This document shows, one piece after another, positions 1 through 4,909 of a stretch of 8,364 bases of DNA. Origin of the DNA: Alphaproteobacteria bacterium (GTDB taxonomy: Bacteria; Pseudomonadota; Alphaproteobacteria; ATCC43930; CGMCC-115725); the NCBI GenBank assembly GCA_005888425.1, contig VAZF01000276.1:1-8364 (forward strand), given 5' to 3'. Under the pieces are notes generated by a model, which saw only the letters and a list, made by a program, of their open reading frames with translations, had not been told where the DNA came from and made no database searches. Position 1 is the first letter of the stretch. Each line of letters begins with the position of its first letter. Both the position numbers and the translations under genes were made by a program.

Positions 1-787
1 CGAACCAGTTGCGGATCCAGGGTTGCAGCTCGGCATAGCCGGCCGGCACGAAGCTGCCGTCCATCAGTGGAAACGTGTTGTAGATGAGCCCCGCATGCAG
101 CCCGGCGACAAAGCCGCCCGCGACAATCGTCAACGCCACCAGGCCGATGACCCCCTCCGCGCCCCGCCGCCAGCCCGCCGCGACCTCCGCCCGCGGCCGC
201 TCAAGGAATAGACCGAGCGCGATCCACAGCGTCAGCGCATAAATCGCCAGCGCGAGGGCGAGATGCGCCACCAGCCGGTATTGGCTGACATCGACCCGGT
301 CGGCGAGGCCGCTCTCGACCATGTACCAGCCGAGCGCCCCCTGCGCCGTGCCCAGCAGCAGAATCCCGCCGAGCGGCGCAAAGAGCCGCTTGGGCAGCCG
401 GCCGCGCAGCCAGAAATACAGAAACGGTACGGCGTAGACGACGCCGATCAGCCGTCCCCAGAGGCGGTGCACGTATTCCCACCAGTAGATCGTCTGGAAA
501 TCCGCGAGGCTCATTCCGGCGTTGAGCAGCCGGTATTGCGGGATATGCCGGTATTTCTCGAACTCCGTGGCCCAGCTCGCGGCCGAGAGCGGCGGCAGGA
601 TGCCGGCGACCGGTTGCCACTCGGTGATCGACAGCCCGGAGAGCGTCAGCCGGGTAATGCCGCCGATGACGACCATCGCGAAGATCATCGCGCAACAGCC
701 GAGCAGCCAAATCGCGACCGCCCGCACCGGCGCGGCGGTGTCCGCGCTTTCGTCACCCCGCTGGGCTATAGCGGTCGGGAGGGACAC
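1..787 (-). CDS. ctaA: Heme A synthase, CtaA/COX15 family (C-terminus beyond window)
   Basis: Integral membrane enzyme that oxidises the C8 methyl of heme O to give heme A for cytochrome c oxidase. The 262 visible residues read as the N-terminal three quarters of a protein usually near 350 residues. Seen: a first membrane helix (about residues 23-43) running into GGITRLTLSGLSITEW, a loop with EFEKYRHIPQY, the WWEYVHRLWGR motif with candidate heme-ligand or substrate-site His107, the GALGWYMVESGL segment, His175 in a helix (VAHLALALAIYA), and the second half-repeat with His231 in AGLHAGLIYNTFPLMDG. The start is uncertain. There is no in-frame ATG; GTG at 787 is chosen because it leaves a short soluble N-terminus, and GTG at 727 is the alternative. 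Neither has a convincing Shine-Dalgarno sequence. The gene lies downstream of usg on the same strand, separated by a palindromic repeat pair. Family assignment is secure; the start is not. Confidence 0.93.
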   Translation of the reverse strand, partial: MSLPTAIAQRGDESADTAAPVRAVAIWLLGCCAMIFAMVVIGGITRLTLSGLSITEWQPVAGILPPLSAASWATEFEKYRHIPQYRLLNAGMSLADFQTIYWWEYVHRLWGRLIGVVYAVPFLYFWLRGRLPKRLFAPLGGILLLGTAQGALGWYMVESGLADRVDVSQYRLVAHLALALAIYALTLWIALGLFLERPRAEVAAGWRRGAEGVIGLVALTIVAGGFVAGLHAGLIYNTFPLMDGSFVPAGYAELQPWIRNWF

Positions 788-849
788 CCTCTGCAAATGC
801 CAGCAGATGCGTGCTGAGGCAAGGTCGCTGTCGGACGTCGCCCATAAAC

Positions 850-930
850 CGTCATCCCGGCGAAGGCCGGGATCCACTTGCTGTGTCGACGCGCCTGCAC
901 GCTGAGGTCCCGGCTTTCGCCGGGCCGACG
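850..930. repeat. Inverted pair of REP-like palindromes
   Basis: Two copies of one dispersed-repeat type face each other. The copy at 850-876 contains the imperfect palindrome CCCGGCGAAGGCCGGG followed by ATCCA. The copy at 904-930 contains TCCCGGCTTTCGCCGGG and is close to the reverse complement of the first. Each can fold into a small hairpin, and the pair can also fold on itself over about 80 bases. Palindromes of this kind are common in intergenic DNA of high-GC alphaproteobacteria (recalled, not searched). Here they fill most of the spacer between usg and ctaA, so they could end or attenuate usg transcription or protect its 3' end; that role is inference. Confidence 0.75.
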
Positions 931-956
931 GCTGACGTATTGGAGCGGCTGAGGCT

Positions 957-1271
957 CTAGTGCATCGTCAGCTCATGCTTGTGATGGCGGAAGCGGGGCG
1001 GGCCGAACGCCGTGCTCTGCTTCACATTCACCGAATGCAATTTGCCTTCGATGCTGCGGCTCCAGAATTCGAGAAACCGCCGCAGCTCGGGATAATCAGG
1101 CGCGAGGTCGAATTTCTGCCAGATGAAGCTCTGCAGCAGGGCGGGATGGTCCGGTAGCCGGTAGATGATCTCTGCCGTGGTTAGCCGATACCCCTGAAGT
1201 TGCAGCTCAAAGGCGGTCACGTCAGCCTCTTCTCGTCGTTCCAGCATCGAGAGTAACAAGGATGCTTGCAT
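957..1271 (-). CDS. usg: Usg family protein
   Basis: Small soluble protein of the Usg family, known mainly from Alphaproteobacteria and named for a position near tryptophan genes; its biochemical function is not established. The core is recognisable: FELQLQGYRLTTAEIIYRLPDHP, then LLQSFIWQKFDLAPDYPELRRFLEFW, then IEGKLHSV. ATG at 1271 is chosen because GGAG precedes it at suitable distance (CGGAGCGAAT). Homologues I recall begin close to the FELQL segment, so GTG at 1220, also preceded by a purine-rich AGAAGAGG, would give the more typical 87-residue length. An ATG at 1298 is unlikely because it lies in a probable -10 box. No tryptophan genes are seen beside it here. The gene is co-oriented with ctaA and diverges from the protease operon. 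Confidence 0.85.
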   Translation of the reverse strand: MQASLLLSMLERREEADVTAFELQLQGYRLTTAEIIYRLPDHPALLQSFIWQKFDLAPDYPELRRFLEFWSRSIEGKLHSVNVKQSTAFGPPRFRHHKHELTMH

Positions 1272-1293
1272 ATTCGCTCCGGAGCAATAATAA

Positions 1294-1299
1294 ATCATA
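1294..1299 (-). promoter_or_regulatory. Possible -10 element for usg
   Basis: On the minus strand this reads TATGAT, within an AT-rich run (about 1284-1313) that contrasts with the GC-rich surroundings. It sits 22 bases upstream of the ATG at 1271, which would leave a leader of roughly 15 bases. No good -35 box is found at 17-base spacing, so this is a weak call resting on composition and position. Confidence 0.35.
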
Positions 1300-1366
1300 A
1301 AGAAAACAAGCGGTTAGCAGCCTACCCCCGACTCTGCTGCCAAGCTCTCGCGGCGACCCGGCTCGC

Positions 1367-1395
1367 CTTGAAGGGCTCAAGCTCCGGTTTAAATA
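1367..1395 (+). promoter_or_regulatory. Candidate heat-shock-like promoter of the protease-cbpA-cbpM operon
   Basis: CTTGAA at 1367-1372 is followed after exactly 17 bases by TAAATA at 1390-1395. CTTGAA is the usual -35 core of RpoH (sigma-32) promoters; the -10 resembles a housekeeping box more than the RpoH consensus, so sigma-factor choice is open. The position implies a leader of about 65 bases before the ATG at 1469. Control by heat shock or envelope stress would suit the downstream genes, but that is inference from content. Confidence 0.45.
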
Positions 1396-1468
1396 TTGAG
1401 GGCGTGAAACTGTTTGTCCGGCGCCTCGTTTTGCCGAGGGCGCAATTGTCCCGCAGGGTTCCCACGAG

Positions 1469-2605
1469 ATGAACCGGCTGTTATCCGCGCTCGCCCTGAT
1501 GAGCGGCGTTGCCGTGCTCATGCCCGCGCCCTCCCCCGCCATCGCGGCCGGCGCGATCCCCGAGGTGGGTGGCGCGGTGCCGACCCTCGCGCCGATGCTG
1601 GCGCGGGTGACTCCGGGGGTCATCAACATCGCAGTGCGCGGCAAGGTGCGGGCCGAGAACCCGCTGCTGCAAGACCCGTTTTTCCGCCGCTTTTTCAACC
1701 TGCCGCAGCGCTCGCAACCCGAGGAGCGCGAGACGCAGGCGACCGGCTCCGGCGTCATCGTCGATGCTCAAAACGGCTATATCCTGACCAACGGCCATGT
1801 CGTCGACAACGCCACCAAGATTGAGGTCACGACCAAGGACAACAAGCGCTTCACCGCGAAACTGGTCGGCCGGGATACCGAAGCCGATGTCGCGGTGTTG
1901 CAGATCCCGGCGCAGAATCTGACCGCCGTGCCGCTCGGCGATTCCGATCGCCTCCAGGTCGGCGATTTCGTGTTGGCGGTCGGCAATCCGTTTGGCCTGG
2001 GACAGACCGTGACGTCGGGGATTGTCAGCGCGCTCGGGCGCAGCGGCCTCGGTATCGAGGGCTATGAGGACTTCATCCAGACCGACGCCTCGATCAACCC
2101 CGGCAATTCCGGCGGGCCGCTCGTCAACCTCTATGGCCAGGTGGTCGGCATCAACACCGCGATCCTGGCGCCGGGTGGCGGCAATATCGGCATCGGCTTT
2201 GCGGTGCCAATCAACATGGCGCGTCGCGTCATGGACCAGATCATCCGGTATGGCGAGGTGAAACGCGGCCGGATCGGCGTCGCGATCCAGGATCTGACGC
2301 CGGAATTGGCGCAGGCCATGAGCACCCAGCAGACCGAGGGCGCCGTCATCGCGCGGGTCGAAACCGGCTCGTCGGCCGAGCAGGCCGGGCTGCGCACCGG
2401 CGATCTGGTCGTCGCGGCGAACGGCACGGCGGTCCACAGCGGCACGCAATTGCGCAACATGATCGGTCTCGCGCGGATCGGCGACCAGGTCACGCTGAAG
2501 GTCGATCGGCGCGGCTCCGAAATCAGCATCCCGGTGCGCATCGAGGCGGCGACCGCGACCGCGACGACGCGGCAGCGCGGCAATGAACCACGGCAAACCC
2601 GCTGA
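1469..2605 (+). CDS. HtrA/Deg-type exported serine protease with one PDZ domain
   Basis: Envelope protease of the HtrA (S1C) family, which degrades or chaperones misfolded exported proteins. Seen in 378 residues: an N-terminal signal sequence (hydrophobic to about residue 26, possible cleavage in AIAAG), a trypsin-like domain with the full catalytic triad His110 (TNGHVV), Asp140 (TEADVAVL) and Ser214 (NPGNSGGP), and one PDZ domain at about residues 266-357 beginning GRIGVAIQDL. DegP and DegQ normally carry two PDZ domains and about 450-500 residues, so this has DegS-like architecture. Unlike DegS, its N-terminus looks cleavable. The tail (about 358-378) is low-complexity Ala/Thr then basic. 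I see no cysteine. The stop overlaps the start of cbpA by one base (TGATG), implying translational coupling. Whether it acts as DegS-like stress sensor or general protease cannot be told from sequence. Confidence 0.93.
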   Translation: MNRLLSALALMSGVAVLMPAPSPAIAAGAIPEVGGAVPTLAPMLARVTPGVINIAVRGKVRAENPLLQDPFFRRFFNLPQRSQPEERETQATGSGVIVDAQNGYILTNGHVVDNATKIEVTTKDNKRFTAKLVGRDTEADVAVLQIPAQNLTAVPLGDSDRLQVGDFVLAVGNPFGLGQTVTSGIVSALGRSGLGIEGYEDFIQTDASINPGNSGGPLVNLYGQVVGINTAILAPGGGNIGIGFAVPINMARRVMDQIIRYGEVKRGRIGVAIQDLTPELAQAMSTQQTEGAVIARVETGSSAEQAGLRTGDLVVAANGTAVHSGTQLRNMIGLARIGDQVTLKVDRRGSEISIPVRIEAATATATTRQRGNEPRQTR

Positions 2606-3576
2606 TGGCGACGCAAACCCCTTATGAGGTGCTCGGGGTCAAGCCGGACGCCACCGCCGACGAGATCCGTAAGGCCTACCGCAAGCTCGCCAAGCATTTT
2701 CACCCCGATCTGAACCCGGGGAAGCCGGCCGCCGAGGCGCGGTTCAAGGCGGTCTCGGCCGCCCACGACATCTTGTCGGATCCGGAGAAGCGCGCCCGCT
2801 ACGATCGCGGCGAGATCGACGAAAGCGGCGCCGAGCGGCCGCGCCATTCCTATCGGCCGCATGCCGAGGGCGCGCAGGGGTGGAAGTACCGGCCCGAGGG
2901 CGAGATGGATGTCGGCGATCTCGATGATCTGTTCGAGATGTTCGGCCGTGGAGGGCCGGGCGGGGCGCGGCGGGGTACCAGGGGCGGCCGAGGCGGCGAG
3001 GGCTTTTCGATGCCCGGTCCTGACCGCCACTATTCACTGACGATCGACTTTGTGGAGGCCGCGACGGGCGGCAAGCAGCGCCTGGCCTTATCGCCCGATG
3101 AATGGCTCGACGTGACGATCCCGCCTGGCATCGAGGAAGGCCAGATCCTGCGCCTCAAGGGCAAGGGCGGGCCCGGTTTTGGCGGCGGCCCGGCCGGCGA
3201 TGCGCTGATCGAGGTGCATATCGCGCCGCACCCGTTCTTCCGCCGCGAGGGCGACGACATTCATGTGGAATTGCCGGTCAGCCTTTCGGAAGCCGTGCTC
3301 GGCGCGCGGGTGCCGGTGCCGACCGTCAGCGGACCGGTGACGATGACGATCCCGAAAGGCTCCGATACCGGCGCCCGGCTGCGCTTGCGTGGCAGAGGCA
3401 TTCATCGCAAGCGGCAAGGCAAAGAGGTGACCGGCGACCAGTACGTCACACTGAAGGTCGTGATCGGCGCCAGCGATGACCCCGAGCTCGCGAAATTCCT
3501 CGAAGACTGGGCCAAGCAGCACCCGACCAATCCGCGCGGCGAAATGGGGCAAGCGACCCACGGGGCCGCCGCATGA
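2605..3576 (+). CDS. cbpA: J-domain co-chaperone CbpA (class II DnaJ-like)
   Basis: Cytosolic DnaJ-family co-chaperone that stimulates DnaK ATPase and delivers substrates; E. coli CbpA also binds curved DNA. In 323 residues: a J domain at about 1-68 with helix II basic patch (IRKAYRKLAKHF) and the essential HPD at 33-35, a Gly/Arg-rich linker at about 113-135 after the DVGDLDDLFEMF helix, then two beta-rich substrate-binding domains (about 140-290) with IPPGIEEGQILRLKGKG and IPKGSDTGARLRLRGRG. No zinc finger is present and I see no cysteine, which separates it from DnaJ and places it with CbpA/DjlB-type proteins of about 300 residues. It starts inside the protease stop codon and its own stop overlaps cbpM in ATGA, so all three genes should be translated together. 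Confidence 0.94.
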   Translation: MATQTPYEVLGVKPDATADEIRKAYRKLAKHFHPDLNPGKPAAEARFKAVSAAHDILSDPEKRARYDRGEIDESGAERPRHSYRPHAEGAQGWKYRPEGEMDVGDLDDLFEMFGRGGPGGARRGTRGGRGGEGFSMPGPDRHYSLTIDFVEAATGGKQRLALSPDEWLDVTIPPGIEEGQILRLKGKGGPGFGGGPAGDALIEVHIAPHPFFRREGDDIHVELPVSLSEAVLGARVPVPTVSGPVTMTIPKGSDTGARLRLRGRGIHRKRQGKEVTGDQYVTLKVVIGASDDPELAKFLEDWAKQHPTNPRGEMGQATHGAAA

Positions 3577-3920
3577 TCGCTTTCGACGAGCTGATGCGCC
3601 GCTTTGCCGAGCTCAACGCTGCCGAGCTGTCGCGCTGGGTCGAGAACCGCTGGGTCGTGCCCGAAACGGCGACGGAAGAGGGCGGCGAGCGCTGGGTGTT
3701 TCACGAGGTCGATGTCGCGCGGGTCGAGCTGATCCTCGATATCCGCCGCGAATTCGCCGTCGACGATGAGGCGCTCTCGCTGGTGTTGGGCTTGCTCGAC
3801 CAGGTCTACAGCCTGCGGCGCCAGATGCGGCGCCTCTGCGACGCGCTCGAACAGCAGCCGCCCGAAATCCGCGACGCAATCCGCCGCGCCCTCCCGCCCG
3901 CCGGAGGGAGCACTCCATAA
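3573..3920 (+). CDS. cbpM: Chaperone modulator CbpM
   Basis: Small modulator that, in E. coli, binds the CbpA J domain and blocks both its DnaK partnership and its DNA binding. The 115-residue product fits the family: an N-terminal MerR-like helix-turn-helix region (about 1-60) with ELSRWVENRWVVP and, after an acidic loop, WVFHEVDVARVELILDIRREF, followed by a long helix (LVLGLLDQVYSLRRQMRRLCDALEQ) suited to dimerisation. The length is slightly above the usual 100 residues. It overlaps cbpA by four bases (ATGA at 3573), the standard cbpAM arrangement, and that context makes the call firm despite low sequence conservation in this family. Its stop codon touches the repeat that begins at 3921, so the repeat landed exactly at the gene's end. 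Confidence 0.88.
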   Translation: MIAFDELMRRFAELNAAELSRWVENRWVVPETATEEGGERWVFHEVDVARVELILDIRREFAVDDEALSLVLGLLDQVYSLRRQMRRLCDALEQQPPEIRDAIRRALPPAGGSTP

Positions 3921-3979
3921 CCCTCGCCCGCACTGCGGGAGAGGGTGCCTGAGGGCGCTAGCCCGAGGGCGGGTGAGGG
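3921..3979 (+). repeat. Left palindromic terminal repeat of the DUF559 unit
   Basis: The outer part (3921-3945) is a hairpin with 12-base arms, ccctcgcccgca and tgcgggagaggg, one mismatch and a single-base loop. The inner end is gggcgggtgaggg. Aligned with the reverse complement of the right copy, the outer 27 bases match at 26 positions and the inner 16 at 14; the middle differs. It abuts the cbpM stop codon and may also act as an mRNA 3'-end hairpin for the chaperone operon (inference; there is no T tract). Confidence 0.85.
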
Positions 3980-4001
3980 TCTAACCAAAACTGCTAGGCA
4001 A

Positions 4002-4331
4002 ATGCCGAACCAAAATGCGCGCCGACTCCGGCGCGACTCGACTGACACGGAACGACGCCTGTGGGCGGTCCTGCGCGACCGGCGTTTGGCGGGCTATCGT
4101 TTTCGTCGGCAGCATCCATTAGGCAAGTTCATCGTCGATTTCGCTTGCACGAAGCACCGTCTGATTGTCGAAGCCGACGGGGCGCAACATGCAGGCAGCG
4201 GTGCTGATCAGCGCCGGACTGCATTCCTGGAGGATGAAGGTTGGCGCGTCCTCCGGTTCTGGGACAACGAAGTTCTGACAAATACCGAAGGTGTCATACA
4301 AAGAATTCTGGAAGCCTTGCGGGAAGGTTAA
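4002..4331 (+). CDS. DUF559 endonuclease-domain protein
   Basis: Small restriction-endonuclease-like protein of the DUF559 family, related to Vsr-type very-short-patch-repair nucleases; natural substrate unknown. The 109 residues carry the family landmarks in order: TDTERRLWAVLRDRRLAGYRFRRQHPLG (about 14-41), catalytic Asp46 in FIVDFAC, the ExD pair Glu57/Asp59 in LIVEADG followed by QH, then RRTAFLEDEGWRVLRFWDNEVLTN (71-94). All expected acidic residues are present, so it looks active. ATG at 4002 is chosen; an upstream in-frame GTG at 3945 exists, but the 19 residues it adds (PEGASPRAGEG and so on) are only the translated flanking repeat. The Shine-Dalgarno is weak (TAGG close to the start). 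It is tightly framed by inverted repeats and lies between an operon and a convergent gene, as expected for an inserted unit. Confidence 0.9.
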   Translation: MPNQNARRLRRDSTDTERRLWAVLRDRRLAGYRFRRQHPLGKFIVDFACTKHRLIVEADGAQHAGSGADQRRTAFLEDEGWRVLRFWDNEVLTNTEGVIQRILEALREG

Positions 4332-4332
4332 A

Positions 4333-4389
4333 CCCTCACCCGGCCTCCGCTTTCGCGTCGGCCACCCTCTCCCGCAGTGCGGGAGAGGG
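4333..4389 (-). repeat. Right palindromic terminal repeat of the DUF559 unit
   Basis: Inverted copy of the repeat at 3921-3979. Positions 4365-4389 form a perfect hairpin with 12-base arms, ccctctcccgca and tgcgggagaggg, around one unpaired base; the inner end begins ccctcaccc one base after the nuclease stop. It lies between the convergent nuclease and terB genes and might work as a bidirectional terminator-like hairpin, although it lacks a T tract. Confidence 0.85.
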
Positions 4390-4451
4390 TACCGGGCGCG
4401 ACCCCTGCCTCAGCGCTCATGCGAGGCTGGAACGCTTTAGAGGCTCAGAAG

Positions 4452-4856
4452 CTACAGCGTCTGGAAGCGGGCCTTGGCGCCGCGCTCGATGCCGGCGGCG
4501 ATCAGTTGCTCGATCTCGAGCCGGTGACGGATCAGTTCGAGCACCCGCAATTCCTCCTGGCTCGCCTCGCCATCGGCCGCCGCCACATCGCAGGCGATCG
4601 CATAGGCGGTCTCGCGCAATTTCGCGGGCAATGCCTTTCGGATCGATTTGAGCGCTTCGTCGAGCCCGTTGTCGCCGCCTAACAGACGCGAGCATTCCTC
4701 CAGGACCCCGCGCAGCCGCTGCCGGTCGAAATCGCGGAACACCGGCAGGTCTCCGACGATGTCGCCGATGATTTTCAGTTCGGTCTCGGCCATGTCGCGG
4801 TCGGCCGCCGAGACCAGCATCATCGTGCAGATCAGCGCGCCGTGAGGGTCGAGCAT
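4452..4856 (-). CDS. TerB-like protein
   Basis: Small all-helical protein of the TerB/TerB-like superfamily, whose members occur in tellurite-resistance and other stress loci and are thought to bind metal ions; no specific role can be given here. In 134 residues there are two matching halves typical of the fold: an N-terminal acidic motif (AADRDMAETELKIIGDIVGDL, about 18-37) and a second one (AAADGEASQEELRVLELI, about 92-109), each an acidic loop followed by a helix. ATG at 4856 is chosen over a longer in-frame ORF because AAAGGAG precedes it by five to six bases and because the upstream part overlaps the helicase gene. It follows the helicase gene by 53 bases on the same strand and is probably cotranscribed. 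Part of it (4492-4570) is duplicated exactly inside that helicase gene. Confidence 0.8.
   Translation of the reverse strand: MLDPHGALICTMMLVSAADRDMAETELKIIGDIVGDLPVFRDFDRQRLRGVLEECSRLLGGDNGLDEALKSIRKALPAKLRETAYAIACDVAAADGEASQEELRVLELIRHRLEIEQLIAAGIERGAKARFQTL
4492..4570 (-). repeat. 79-bp exact direct repeat, copy in terB
   Basis: Identical base for base to 5448-5526, 956 bases away in the same orientation. It encodes residues EASQEELRVLELIRHRLEIE and the next six (QLIAAG), which form the second acidic-loop/helix unit of the TerB-like protein. The stretch fits the TerB fold here, so this is taken as the original copy. Confidence 0.97.
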
Positions 4857-4861
4857 CGGGG

Positions 4862-4868
4862 CTCCTTT
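4862..4868 (-). promoter_or_regulatory. Ribosome binding site of the terB-like gene
   Basis: The minus strand reads AAAGGAG ending five to six bases before the ATG at 4856. It is the strongest Shine-Dalgarno sequence in the window and decides the start of the TerB-like protein. Confidence 0.8.
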
Positions 4869-4909
4869 CGCTTGCGGTTGGCGCACAGACCAGAACGCGG
4901 CCATCCCTG

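Larger units (their letters stand above)
3921..4389. mobile_element. REPtron-like unit: DUF559 nuclease gene between inverted palindromic repeats
   Basis: A 469-bp block bounded by two inverted copies (3921-3979 and 4333-4389) of a 57-59 bp palindrome-containing repeat, with a single gene between them. The left repeat ends 22 bases before the ATG of the gene and the right repeat starts one base after its stop codon, so almost nothing else is inside. I see no target-site duplication at the two outer edges. The layout resembles REPtrons, where a RAYT transposase is framed by inverted REPs, but the gene here is a PD-(D/E)XK-type nuclease. Mobility is inferred from architecture only. Confidence 0.45.

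Noticed and set aside
1481..2596. 371-codon open frame on the minus strand opposite the HtrA-type protease
   Set aside because: His/Arg/Asp-rich shadow translation typical of high-GC DNA; the plus strand encodes a complete catalytic triad and PDZ domain.
3921..4389. Classical insertion sequence with target-site duplication
   Set aside because: No DDE, HUH or serine recombinase is present and the bases just outside the two repeats do not form a convincing direct repeat; kept only as a REPtron-like candidate.
4365..4389. Intrinsic terminator between the nuclease and terB
   Set aside because: The hairpin is strong and perfect, but no T tract follows on either strand, so it is listed as a repeat.
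4452..4856. Tellurite-resistance operon
   Set aside because: Only one TerB-like gene is present; no TerC, TerD or other ter genes are visible, so a resistance role is not supported.
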